Part shown: positions 34,476 through 42,811 of the stretch, in pieces
Numbering within the stretch: the first letter of the stretch is position 1
Layout: each line of letters begins with the position of its first letter
From: JAPLDB01 sp038206355
GTDB lineage: Bacteria; Bacteroidota; Bacteroidia; AKYH767-A; 2013-40CM-41-45
NCBI GenBank assembly: GCA_038206355.1
Contig: JBBRAY010000007.1
Span: forward strand, 1-64,000
Reading direction: 5' to 3'
DNA length: 64,000 nt
The notes under the pieces: generated by a model
The model's input: the letters and a program-made list of their open reading frames with translations, nothing else
Databases searched by the model: none
What the model was told of the DNA's origin: nothing
Translations under genes and position numbers: made by a program

Positions 34476-35744
34476 ATGAAGATATTTAAATTCGGTGGCG
34501 CTTCGGTTAAAGACGCAGAATCAGTAAAAAACGTAGCCGCCATTCTTTCACTTTTTAAAAACGAACCGCTGGTGGTGGTGATTTCTGCCATGGGGAAAAC
34601 GACCAATGCACTGGAGAAAGTAGTGAATGCTTTTTATTACAAAAAGAAGGATATAAAGGAGGCGATTACCGGGGTGAAAGATTTTCATTTTAAAATTCTT
34701 GACGGACTTGGTTTTAGAACGGATCACGATATTTTTCACCAGATCGAAAATGCATTCACTGAGATTGAATGGGTGATGGAAGATGGTATTGCAAAGGGAT
34801 ATGCATTTATTTATGACCAGATTGTTTCGCAAGGTGAGCTGATGTCAACCAAAATCATGAGCGCTTATTTAAATGAGAATGGTTTCAGTAATAAATGGGT
34901 TGATGCGCGCGACATTATTCAGACGGATAATACATATCGCGAAGGAAAAATAAACTGGGAATTAACCGAAAGCCTTATAATGAAAAAAATTCCTCCCGGT
35001 GATATTAACAACATCATTTTTATTACGCAGGGGTTTATTGGCGCCACAAGCGAAAATTTTACAACAACACTGGGAAGAGAAGGATCTGATTATACCGCTG
35101 CCATTCTTTCTTTTTGTCTGAATGCCGAGGAAATGGTTGTATGGAAAGACGTTCCCGGCGTGTTGAGCGCTGATCCGAAATATTATTCTGATGCTGTGAA
35201 ATTACAGGAAGTGAGTTACCTGGATGCCGGTGAGCTTACTTATTACGGTGCAACTGTCATTCACCCTAAAACGATTAAGCCGCTTGAGAATAAAAGTATT
35301 CCGTTACGGGTAAGGTCCTTTCTGAATCCGAAAGAAAATGGAACGAGTGTAGGGAATTATTCCAATACGAAACCTTTGGTGCCCTGTTTTATTTTTAAAA
35401 CCAACCAGATTCTCCTTTCCATCTCTGCAAAAGATTTTTCATTTGTTGCCGAAGATGCGCTGAGTAAAATTTTTAAAACTTTTGCAGATCATAAAGTGAA
35501 AATAAACCTGATGCAGAATTCTGCGATCAGTTTTTCAGTTTGCGCTGATAATGATGAGTTCAAAATTCCTGCTCTTATAGAAGAGTTGCATAAAGACTTC
35601 AAAGTGTTGTACAATGACAACCTGCGGCTCGTAACTGTGCGGCATTACTTTCCATCCACTATTGATACGCTCACCAAAGAAAAAACGATTTTACTGGAAC
35701 AGCGCAGCAGGCATACGGCGCAATTGGTGATGAAGGAAGATTAG
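34476..35744 (+). CDS. Aspartate kinase
   Basis: Phosphorylates aspartate as the first step toward lysine, methionine, threonine and DAP. Amino-acid kinase domain with KIFKFGGASVKDAESV at the N-terminus (the usual Thr of KFGGTS is Ala8-9 region GGAS), TTLGREGSDYTAAI for nucleotide/substrate binding, WKDVPGVLSADPKYY, and LDAGELTYYGATVIHPKT. The last 130 residues carry ACT-type regulatory sequence (LLSISAKDFSFVAEDALSK). It is a monofunctional enzyme of 422 residues without a fused homoserine dehydrogenase. Its stop overlaps the convergent next gene by 4 bases. Confidence 0.93.
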   Translation: MKIFKFGGASVKDAESVKNVAAILSLFKNEPLVVVISAMGKTTNALEKVVNAFYYKKKDIKEAITGVKDFHFKILDGLGFRTDHDIFHQIENAFTEIEWVMEDGIAKGYAFIYDQIVSQGELMSTKIMSAYLNENGFSNKWVDARDIIQTDNTYREGKINWELTESLIMKKIPPGDINNIIFITQGFIGATSENFTTTLGREGSDYTAAILSFCLNAEEMVVWKDVPGVLSADPKYYSDAVKLQEVSYLDAGELTYYGATVIHPKTIKPLENKSIPLRVRSFLNPKENGTSVGNYSNTKPLVPCFIFKTNQILLSISAKDFSFVAEDALSKIFKTFADHKVKINLMQNSAISFSVCADNDEFKIPALIEELHKDFKVLYNDNLRLVTVRHYFPSTIDTLTKEKTILLEQRSRHTAQLVMKED

Positions 35745-36499
35745 GTTTTCTTTGTATACGGTAACATGTCAGTGAAGTATGGGCTGAACCTCTTCTTTAA
35801 TATCTGTTCCTTTGCCTTAAGGAGAAAGCGATTCATCCTTCGGTTTGTTTTCCTTACAATTGAATTCACAAAAAATAATCTTTCATCAACTTCCGTCATG
35901 ATTACGAAATAAGGGAATGGCCTTTTTAGCTCAATCAACTGCGGACTTTCAATAATAAATGCCTGATAAAGGTAAGTTGAAGTTGAATAATAATAGGACT
36001 TCCGCCATTCACCGGTATCCTGTGTTGAAATGTGGTACCCGTTGAAATATTTTGCAGTATCCATTTGCATATTTCCAAATTGTGCAACAAGGAATTTTTT
36101 TGAATTCATATGAATGGAACTGTTGGAAACCAGACTATCATTCAAAAATGTAATTGTATCAACTCCTTTTTCAATTAAATCAATTCCCTGAGAGTTCATG
36201 AAAAAATAAACAGGGCAAAAATTAAAATGTTTGTGGAAGGCTTTGATGACAGATTTGTTTTTATTTTCCTGTAGTCGTTTATTACGTTCCGCAATTTCGG
36301 GTTCGCCGTTTTTTCGAAGTGCATCAATTTTGTTCTGATTAGAATGCAGCATCACCAGCAGGCATCCATCTTTCAGATCAATGATTTGCCTGTAAGAATC
36401 TACTTTCTTCTTTCTCACAAATCCGTATTTTAATTTTCGGGCCTCACAGAATTGCAGGCAGAATATAAAAATCAGGAATGTAGAAAATGACGGCTTCAT
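35741..36499 (-). CDS. Exported protein of unknown function
   Basis: I do not recognise a family. The N-terminus is a signal peptide (SFSTFLIFIFCLQFCEA, cleavage near residue 20) followed by a basic segment (RKLKYGFVRKKK). The mature part of about 230 residues is mixed alpha/beta with many aromatic residues (WRKSYYYSTSTYLYQAF) and a very basic C-terminal helix (RKTNRRMNRFLLKAKEQILKK). No repeats, metal motifs or membrane helices are evident. It follows the 2-hydroxyacid dehydrogenase gene by a single base, so the two are probably co-transcribed. Confidence 0.7.
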   Translation of the reverse strand: MKPSFSTFLIFIFCLQFCEARKLKYGFVRKKKVDSYRQIIDLKDGCLLVMLHSNQNKIDALRKNGEPEIAERNKRLQENKNKSVIKAFHKHFNFCPVYFFMNSQGIDLIEKGVDTITFLNDSLVSNSSIHMNSKKFLVAQFGNMQMDTAKYFNGYHISTQDTGEWRKSYYYSTSTYLYQAFIIESPQLIELKRPFPYFVIMTEVDERLFFVNSIVRKTNRRMNRFLLKAKEQILKKRFSPYFTDMLPYTKKT

Positions 36500-36500
36500 A

Positions 36501-37439
36501 TTATGATTTAAACTTCATAATTATTTTCTCTGCCAGCACTTTCGCCAGCTTCACATTGCTTTCCATTGTCCATCCTGCTATATGTGGTGAAAGGATTATT
36601 TTATCGGCGAATTCAAGCAGGTCGTTGAGGTGTTCTTTAAATCCGTTTACTGCCTCGAAGGAAGTGTCTTCATATTCCAACGTATCGAGACAAGCGCCGA
36701 TTACTTTTCCGGTTTTCAGGTTTTTAACAAGGTCATCGGTCTTCAGGCATTTTCCTCTGGCAGTATTAACGATGTAAATATTTTTTCTGAAACGGTTGAT
36801 GTATTCATTGTTTACGAAAAATTCTGTTTCATCCGACAACGGTACATGGAGCGAAAGGATGTCGGTCTCGCTAAAAATTTCATCAGGAGAAGCTTCTTTG
36901 GCAAATTCATCTGAATAATTATGAAGGTACTTATCATAAGCAATAACGTTGCAATCAAATCCTGAAAGTTTTTTTGCAAAAGCGCGGCCCATCATACCGT
37001 ATCCGATTAGCCCAACAGTTTTTCCTGAAAGCTCTACGCCCCTGTTGGCTTCACGAATCCATTTCCCCTCTTTCACTTCTCTGTCGGCCCTGTTAAGGTT
37101 ATTGAAAAGTGATAACAACATTCCAATGGCATGTTCGCCCACAGCATCCCTGTTGCCTTCAGGAGAATTAATGCATGCAATGCCCAGACTTTCCGCATAC
37201 TTAATGTCAATGCTTTCCATTCCCGCGCCAACCCTGCCGATAAATTTAAGGTGCGATGCTTTGTCGAGAAATTCTTTGTCAAGCTGAATTCTGCTGCGGA
37301 GAATAACGCCTCCATATTGATCAATCACTTTCAGTATCTCTTCCCGCGACAATATATTTCCCATAGTACATTCATGCCCCGCTTCTTTAAGCAACAACTG
37401 TAAAACAGGATGTGCATTATCTATGAAAAGGATCTTCAT
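36501..37439 (-). CDS. D-isomer specific 2-hydroxyacid dehydrogenase (SerA-like, short)
   Basis: NAD-dependent dehydrogenase of the phosphoglycerate dehydrogenase superfamily, 312 residues and without an ACT domain. Substrate domain with IGRVGAGMESIDIKYAES, Rossmann motif VGLIGYGMMGRAFAKKL (about 144-160), catalytic NTARGK with Arg, and SPHIAGWTMESN with His. A full-length serA is encoded 3 kb away, so this paralogue may act on another 2-hydroxyacid or as a second phosphoglycerate dehydrogenase; erythronate-4-phosphate or hydroxypyruvate are possible substrates. Specificity is not readable. Confidence 0.88.
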   Translation of the reverse strand: MKILFIDNAHPVLQLLLKEAGHECTMGNILSREEILKVIDQYGGVILRSRIQLDKEFLDKASHLKFIGRVGAGMESIDIKYAESLGIACINSPEGNRDAVGEHAIGMLLSLFNNLNRADREVKEGKWIREANRGVELSGKTVGLIGYGMMGRAFAKKLSGFDCNVIAYDKYLHNYSDEFAKEASPDEIFSETDILSLHVPLSDETEFFVNNEYINRFRKNIYIVNTARGKCLKTDDLVKNLKTGKVIGACLDTLEYEDTSFEAVNGFKEHLNDLLEFADKIILSPHIAGWTMESNVKLAKVLAEKIIMKFKS

Positions 37440-37470
37440 TTATGTTATGTTACATACTAAATCTTACCTA

Positions 37471-38259
37471 TTACATCCTTCCCGCTTTTTCAATTGCATT
37501 AGTCAGCTCCACAAATTGTTGCCAGCTTAGTTGTTCAGCTCTTTGTGTTATAAATGGTAGCGTTTTAATTTTTTCTTTTTCCAGCAAAGGCATCAGTCCG
37601 TTCCCCAGCATTTTTCTTCGCTGATTGAACGCAGTTTTTACAACCCGGAAGAATTTTTTCTCATCACAGCCAAGTGTAAAACTTTCTTTTCGTTCAAACC
37701 GCAATACACATGACTTCACTTTGGGCGGAGGATTAAAATCAGTTTCATTAAGCGTAAATAAAATTTCTACGTCATACCAGGCTTGTAGCAGCACACTTGG
37801 AATTCCATAGTCACGGTTGCCCGGAGGTGATGCAATTCTTTCTCCTACCTCTTTTTGAAACATGCCCACCACTTCCGGAACAAGTTCTTTGTGATCGAGA
37901 ACAGCGAATAATATCTGTGTTGAAATATTGTAGGGGAAGTTCCCTATGATGGCAAATGGTTCAGGAAAAGTTTTTTTTAAATCCATCTGTAAAAAATCCC
38001 CTTCTGCAATGTCTTTTGCTCTTTCGGGAAATTTTCCAAGCAGATATTGAACTGATTCTTTGTCAATCTCAATTAGTTTTGTTTCAAATTCTTTTTTTTG
38101 GAAGAGAAACTGAGATAATATTCCCATTCCCGGACCGATTTCCAATACTTGTTTGTACCGGCCTCGTGGCTCAAGTGAATCAGCAATAGTTTTTGCAACT
38201 GATTCATCTTTTAAAAAATGCTGACCGAAATGTTTTTTTGCGTGTACGTTTTGCGCCAT
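37471..38259 (-). CDS. rsmA: 16S rRNA (adenine1518/1519-N6)-dimethyltransferase
   Basis: KsgA-type enzyme that dimethylates two adenines near the 3' end of 16S rRNA. Start at ATG 38259 (MAQNVHAKKHFGQHFLKD); a TTG three codons earlier sits inside the promoter element and is rejected. Motifs KKHFGQHFLKDES, VLEIGPGMGILSQFL (SAM motif I), IGNFPYNISTQILF (the NFPY-type motif for adenine) and AFNQRRKMLGNGL are intact. Length 262 is normal. The promoter is 6 bases before the start, implying a leaderless message. Confidence 0.96.
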   Translation of the reverse strand: MAQNVHAKKHFGQHFLKDESVAKTIADSLEPRGRYKQVLEIGPGMGILSQFLFQKKEFETKLIEIDKESVQYLLGKFPERAKDIAEGDFLQMDLKKTFPEPFAIIGNFPYNISTQILFAVLDHKELVPEVVGMFQKEVGERIASPPGNRDYGIPSVLLQAWYDVEILFTLNETDFNPPPKVKSCVLRFERKESFTLGCDEKKFFRVVKTAFNQRRKMLGNGLMPLLEKEKIKTLPFITQRAEQLSWQQFVELTNAIEKAGRM

Positions 38260-38265
38260 TGTTTT

Positions 38266-38273
38266 CAAAGGTA
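38266..38273 (-). promoter_or_regulatory. Bacteroidota -7 element for rsmA
   Basis: TACCTTTG on the minus strand fits TAnnTTTG exactly, ending 6 bases before the ATG. The same 6-base spacing is seen at serA. Confidence 0.55.
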
Positions 38274-38379
38274 ATCGCTGGTTTTGAAAGAAAAAATATT
38301 TCGTATAAGACGCATGGCCAATATTGATTTTCAGACGCCAATATCCGTTACGAACTTTTTGTCTTTGCCGGAAAAGTTT

Positions 38380-39225
38380 TCAAAACCCATATCCTTTATA
38401 CCCCGGCGTAAACTCGGCAGGATCAAAACCCGGATTGAATACAAAACTTTTATATTCATACTTTTCAAAGAAGCCTTTGTCATCATGAATTTCCTGTACA
38501 AGCGGTAACATGGTCTTAATGTCTATCAGAAAAATAATTTTCCTTCCGAACATGTTGGGTACGCGGATCTGCTGTCCGGTTTTTACATCATATATGTCGT
38601 CAATGGCTTTATTTGCACACACCATCATATATTCACTCACGAAATTTCTTCCGGCAATATCCAGGAGATTTTCACCTTCTTTTACAGTCTGCGTTGTATA
38701 GTTGAAAAGTGGATAATCAAATTCCATCTTTATACACCGGTGATATTCAAACTGAACGGTATCAGTAATAGCGAGGTAGTCGTATAATTTTTCACCAAAA
38801 GTAGTTTTGTAATGCCCGATCATTTTCATCAGGTAGTCAAATCCGATCTCAAGTACAGTGTGATGAGATGTTCCCCGTACAAGCATGCTGTTAGGACTCA
38901 GTTTCAGGTTGATGTATGGAAATGCATTTGGCGAGATATAAAGTTGATTGTTCAACTCGCCGCTACGGTAAAGAATTTCCACCCCCACCCTCGGAAGATA
39001 CATATGTAAATACATTTTCAACGGAATATGCTGGAGCTTGACAAATATTTCTCCATCTTCAATATTGCCGTTTTTTATTCTTTCAGTTGTATGAATGATG
39101 AATGACGCACTTTTCAGTGTTGCACAAGCATTCGTCATTTGTTCAAGAACTAATCGTTCCTTATCTGTATTGCGCTGCGCAAATAGAAGTGATGGAATAA
39201 ATAAAAAAATAATAAAACGGACCAT
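38380..39225 (-). CDS. Exported DUF1571-like protein with LysM-like segment
   Basis: Signal peptide at residues 1-16 (VRFIIFLFIPSLLFAQ). The body resembles the DUF1571/LolA-like family that folds as a lipid-binding half-barrel (SASFIIHTTERIKNG, VKLQHIPLKMYLHMYLP, ending ALVQEIHDDKGFFEKYEYKSF in part). Around residues 180-228 there is a stretch with LysM order: VKEGENLLDIAGRNF, MVCANKAIDD, VKTGQQIRVPN, matching the usual GDTLWSIA ... N ... GQKLRIP pattern. A LysM unit inside such a fold would tether it to peptidoglycan. Function unknown. It lies 3 bases after the DUF4286 gene. Confidence 0.72.
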   Translation of the reverse strand: MVRFIIFLFIPSLLFAQRNTDKERLVLEQMTNACATLKSASFIIHTTERIKNGNIEDGEIFVKLQHIPLKMYLHMYLPRVGVEILYRSGELNNQLYISPNAFPYINLKLSPNSMLVRGTSHHTVLEIGFDYLMKMIGHYKTTFGEKLYDYLAITDTVQFEYHRCIKMEFDYPLFNYTTQTVKEGENLLDIAGRNFVSEYMMVCANKAIDDIYDVKTGQQIRVPNMFGRKIIFLIDIKTMLPLVQEIHDDKGFFEKYEYKSFVFNPGFDPAEFTPGYKGYGF

Positions 39226-39228
39226 ACT

Positions 39229-39534
39229 TCAGTCCACCGATTCAAGTAACGTTCGGAAGGCAATAAATTTTTCTTTGAATTTTACCTGTGACTCGGTACG
39301 AAGGGCCTGGGCAAACTGAGTTTCATATTCAAGAAAGTCACTCATGTTGTCGCAGGTATACTGAACACAGTATGTCTTTCCACCTGACTCTTCATCACCA
39401 ATAATTCTGAATATGCGGTATGACGTAAATTTTCCTGTGCGCATCACCTCAGGGATATGCGATTGTTTTAGCCATTCCATCCACTCATCATGTGCGGAGT
39501 CTTCTATGTTTACGGTTACATTATATATGATCAT
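39229..39534 (-). CDS. DUF4286 family small protein
   Basis: Soluble 101-residue protein with the alpha/beta ferredoxin-like pattern of DUF4286: MIIYNVTVNIEDSAHDEWMEW at the start (motif YNVTVNIEDSAHDEW), HIPEVMRTGKFTSYRIFRI and a final amphipathic helix FKEKFIAFRTLLESVD. This family is widespread in Bacteroidota and has no assigned role. It is probably co-transcribed with the downstream DUF1571-like gene and follows the desaturase gene by 41 bases. Confidence 0.85.
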   Translation of the reverse strand: MIIYNVTVNIEDSAHDEWMEWLKQSHIPEVMRTGKFTSYRIFRIIGDEESGGKTYCVQYTCDNMSDFLEYETQFAQALRTESQVKFKEKFIAFRTLLESVD

Positions 39535-39575
39535 ATGTGATTTTTTCTGACGGTAAAAGTAAAAAGATCCTGCTT

Positions 39576-41066
39576 CTATTTTGTACGATTGTCAATAAGT
39601 TCACACGTAATTTTTGCAGACAATAAACAAAGTGGAATGCCGGCTCCGGGGTGGACACTTCCGCCACAGAAATACAATCCTTTGATTTTTTTACTGAAAT
39701 TGGGGTGGCGCAGGAAGGCTGAAAATAATTTATTGCTGCTATTGCCGTAAATAGATCCCAGCCACGCATTGGTATTGCTTTCAATCATCGGAGGTGTGAG
39801 AATATTTTCTGATAAAATCAATTCCTCAATATTTTCTTTCAATGCTTCGCTCAATTTAGTCAGCATTTTCTTTCTCGTTTCGGCAATCATTTTCACCCAG
39901 TCCTGCCCACATTGATGCGGTGCAGAAACCATCACAAACCAGTTCGATTTTCCTTCCGGTGCATCAATCGGATTCATCAATGAGGAATTGTAGAGGTAAA
40001 TAGTTGGGTCTTCACATATTGTACTGCGATTAAATAATGCCTCATATTCTTCTCTGTCATTTTTTCCAAAAAAAGTATTGTGCAATTCCAGTTCAGGGAA
40101 TATTTTCTTGATGCCCCAGTAAAAAACAATCACAGAACTCGATCGTGGTTGTTCCGAGATAATTTTCGGCATTGGTAATTCAGGGAGCAATTTATTATAC
40201 GTGTAATGGATGTCGGCATTACTGATGACAACGTCTGCAGCAATGAAACCTGAAGTTGTTTCGACTCCTGTAATGCGGCCTTTTTCATGACAGATTTTTC
40301 TGGCCCCTGTTTTCACTTTTATTTCAACGCCTGCTTCTTCTGCAAGTCGTTTTAATGATTTCGAAATATTTACCATCCCTCCTTCAGGAAGAAAGGAGCC
40401 ACCGTTCACTGCAAAATGAGTAATCACATTTAATGTAGCCGGTGCTTCATACGGATTAGACCCGTTATAACTGGCATACCTGTTAAACAACTGAACCAGG
40501 CGCTCGTCTTTGAAAACCTTGCTGTTGTATTTGTGCATTGAGCGGAAAGCACGGACCTTTTTGAATTGCAGAATTCCCCGTAGGGTTGGCCAGTTGAAAT
40601 AGTTTTTTGCAAGATGTAAAGAACGTTCAAGAAATACTTCGTGCGTCAGGCGAAAAATTTCACCCGAGTCATCGAGTAGTTTATTTACATGTTCGAATGA
40701 TTCATCCGTTTTCTTTTTTAATTCTTCTTCAAATTTTTTACGGTCTGAGAAGGAATCAATAAAACTACCATTAGGAAAAAAGTACCGAAAGAGTGGTTCT
40801 ACTTTTAGAAACCTGATATAATCATCGGGATTTTTATTCCAGAGTAGAAATAGTTCGCTGAGGTATTCAGGTTTTGTAAGGATGGACGGCCCTGTATCAA
40901 ATCTGAATTCGCCTGATTTTATTTCCCTGATATTTCCACCCACTTCATCATTGGCTTCAACTAATGTTACCCTGAAACCTGATTTGGCAAGTCTTACAGA
41001 TGCAGCCAGTCCGGCGATTCCTCCACCGATAATGATCGCTTTTTTATTGCTTTTTGGTTCCTGCAT
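39576..41066 (-). CDS. Carotenoid desaturase (CrtI/CrtD family)
   Basis: FAD-dependent desaturase of the phytoene-desaturase family. The FAD-binding dinucleotide fold is at the N-terminus (AIIIGGGIAGLAASVRLAKSG, here motif GGGIAGLAASVRL near residue 13), followed by VEANDEVGGNIREIKSG and FDTGPSILTKPEYL; the C-terminal family signature GLYFCGGSVHPGAGIPLCLLS is present (motif GGSVHPGAGIP). The N-terminal half is closest in feel to Bacteroidota CrtD (hydroxycarotenoid 3,4-desaturase) but CrtI cannot be excluded. Start is ATG 41066: the ATG at 41081 lies inside the TATGTTTG promoter. No crtB or crtY is nearby. It diverges from the ACP operon. Confidence 0.85.
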   Translation of the reverse strand: MQEPKSNKKAIIIGGGIAGLAASVRLAKSGFRVTLVEANDEVGGNIREIKSGEFRFDTGPSILTKPEYLSELFLLWNKNPDDYIRFLKVEPLFRYFFPNGSFIDSFSDRKKFEEELKKKTDESFEHVNKLLDDSGEIFRLTHEVFLERSLHLAKNYFNWPTLRGILQFKKVRAFRSMHKYNSKVFKDERLVQLFNRYASYNGSNPYEAPATLNVITHFAVNGGSFLPEGGMVNISKSLKRLAEEAGVEIKVKTGARKICHEKGRITGVETTSGFIAADVVISNADIHYTYNKLLPELPMPKIISEQPRSSSVIVFYWGIKKIFPELELHNTFFGKNDREEYEALFNRSTICEDPTIYLYNSSLMNPIDAPEGKSNWFVMVSAPHQCGQDWVKMIAETRKKMLTKLSEALKENIEELILSENILTPPMIESNTNAWLGSIYGNSSNKLFSAFLRHPNFSKKIKGLYFCGGSVHPGAGIPLCLLSAKITCELIDNRTK

Positions 41067-41074
41067 CTGACGGG

Positions 41075-41082
41075 CAAACATA
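41075..41082 (-). promoter_or_regulatory. Bacteroidota -7 element for the carotenoid desaturase
   Basis: TATGTTTG on the minus strand, 8 bases before the ATG at 41066. It contains an in-frame ATG that would lengthen the protein by five residues, which the promoter position makes unlikely. Confidence 0.5.
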
Positions 41083-41151
41083 CAGGATTCATGGATATTT
41101 GTATGTGTAATTCCGGATACTTTATAAAGTTCATTTGTATTCGGGATAAAC

Positions 41152-41159
41152 TAAATTTG
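41152..41159 (+). promoter_or_regulatory. Bacteroidota -7 element for the ACP/acyltransferase operon
   Basis: TAAATTTG matches TAnnTTTG and precedes the ACP start at 41186 by 26 bases. With the minus-strand element at 41075-41082 it makes a compact divergent promoter pair, suggesting that the desaturase and this operon are controlled together. Confidence 0.5.
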
Positions 41160-41185
41160 CGCGACAGAATTATTCAGCGATTAAT

Positions 41186-41431
41186 ATGGAGCAGAAAAAG
41201 ATTATTGCAGAGGCATCAGGATTCTTGTCAAAGCAATTGGGTATTGCACCCGAATCAATTGACATGATGATGGATTTGAAAAGTATGGGTATGGATTCAT
41301 TCCGTATCATCGAATTTGTTTTATTTCTTGAGCGTAAAACAGGTTTGGCTTTTCCCGATCATGCTTATACCCCTGAAAATTTAAAGACCGCGGAAACTGT
41401 TGTTGCATGCTTCATGAAAATTGAAAAGTGA
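41186..41431 (+). CDS. Acyl carrier protein (cluster ACP 1)
   Basis: Stand-alone carrier of 81 residues. The phosphopantetheine site is Ser38 in SMGMDSFRIIEF; the preceding helix and the FVLFLERKTGLAFPD helix are typical. It is not the fatty-acid AcpP (which has DSLDTVEL). It is the first gene of a coupled block: its stop overlaps the GTG of the next gene (GTGA). It would carry the substrate activated by the adenylating enzyme at 44056 and accept the acyltransferase at 41428. Confidence 0.92.
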   Translation: MEQKKIIAEASGFLSKQLGIAPESIDMMMDLKSMGMDSFRIIEFVLFLERKTGLAFPDHAYTPENLKTAETVVACFMKIEK

Positions 41432-42702
41432 GAATCCGCGAAACATTTACACTCAGTGGCGCCGACCGTTTTCAACTTTTCTTTGATAATGTGTCGCGAA
41501 AAAATACCGGGACAGGAAATGTAATCCGTGCAATGGTTGTTGTTGACGGAGTTATTCCTGAAAATAAATTTCATGAACTTGTTGAACGGAATGAGGCCAT
41601 TCTGTTTCTTTCAAATTTGTCGCTTGTAAGAAAATGGTTTTCCCCTGTTTACAAATGGAAATTATCTGGAACAAAAAGCAAGAAACAAATTCTGTCAATT
41701 CACAAATCAGGAGTTGTAAATAATATAGTAAGACGACTGCAGTCGAAGGATTGTTCCTTTGATGAATGTCCGATATATATTGACATAGTATATGGAAGTT
41801 CTCAAACATCCGTTTTTATCTCGGCCAATCATGCATTGTTCGACTATTCAGGAATGGAAAATTTGCTTTCGATTATTTCGGGAGATAGTTCCGACATTGT
41901 TTTGAAGAAAACACTGGCTGTAGAAGGATCCTTTCTTAAAAAAATGACTGATGCAATTGCTGCAGCATTATTTATTGCAAAGCGTTCCGGAAGAAACATC
42001 CGACGGCTTCTGAAGAATAAGGATAATCCAAAAGCGGCACTGGGATTTATTGAACTTTCTAAGGAGGAAACGCAAAAAACATCACTTCGGCATCATCATG
42101 AAATAAAAACCGGATTGCTCCCTTATTATCTTGGAAACGTGGTTTACTCTCTCTCGGGATTTGAATCTTTACTCTCTCACAGGAAGGGGGATTTCTTTGT
42201 TGCAGTTCCCATTGACAGAAGACCTGTTTCACATAAAAATGTTCTGCTTTCCAATTATCTTTCATTCATTTATTTTAAAGTGAAGTTTGATGAAATTGAA
42301 AGTGTAAAAAATGTAGCCGGTGTATTTTCAAAGCAAATGATTCAGCAGGGGCGAAAAAGAATTCCTGAAAAATTCAGGTCGCTACTATACCTGTTTCGCT
42401 TTTTGCCTGACTTTATTTATCGAACATTCATTGAACTACCCGGCAAGGGACATTCAAACACGTTTGCATTTTCATTGCTGGCCAATTCCGGTCTGGAAAA
42501 TAAATTGTTCATGGGATTACCTGTCAGAGATGTTACTCATTTCCCTCCGGTCATTTCCCCGCCGGGGTTGAATATTGTTTTTACAGAATTCAACGGCAGA
42601 TTAAAAATCATCTGTAGTTTTGATGAAAGCAGGATAACAAGGGATCAGGTAAACAATCTTCTTGAAGCTATAGGAAGGAATTTGTTGAGTTCGGATGTTT
42701 GA
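41428..42702 (+). CDS. Condensation-domain-like acyltransferase
   Basis: A 424-residue protein of the chloramphenicol-acetyltransferase-like superfamily (NRPS condensation, PapA, BAHD and wax-ester synthase relatives). The catalytic motif is ANHALFDYSG with His135 and Asp139, a reduced form of HHxxxDG in which the first His is Asn. The C-terminal half has the second-lobe features (LGNVVYSLSG, VPIDRRPVSHKNVLLSNYLSF region, and FTEFNGRLKIICSFDESR near the end). No membrane helix or carrier domain is attached. Start codon is GTG. It probably moves an acyl group from an ACP onto an alcohol or amine; acceptor unknown. Confidence 0.78.
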   Translation: MRIRETFTLSGADRFQLFFDNVSRKNTGTGNVIRAMVVVDGVIPENKFHELVERNEAILFLSNLSLVRKWFSPVYKWKLSGTKSKKQILSIHKSGVVNNIVRRLQSKDCSFDECPIYIDIVYGSSQTSVFISANHALFDYSGMENLLSIISGDSSDIVLKKTLAVEGSFLKKMTDAIAAALFIAKRSGRNIRRLLKNKDNPKAALGFIELSKEETQKTSLRHHHEIKTGLLPYYLGNVVYSLSGFESLLSHRKGDFFVAVPIDRRPVSHKNVLLSNYLSFIYFKVKFDEIESVKNVAGVFSKQMIQQGRKRIPEKFRSLLYLFRFLPDFIYRTFIELPGKGHSNTFAFSLLANSGLENKLFMGLPVRDVTHFPPVISPPGLNIVFTEFNGRLKIICSFDESRITRDQVNNLLEAIGRNLLSSDV

Positions 42703-42811
42703 AATTTTAGTTTATTGAAAATTGAAATTCTGATGTTTCTTAGAATTTTAAATTCAAGTTATATCTTTTCATTGCCCCAGCTTTTAGGTCGGGGCAGTCA
42801 AATAGTAAACA

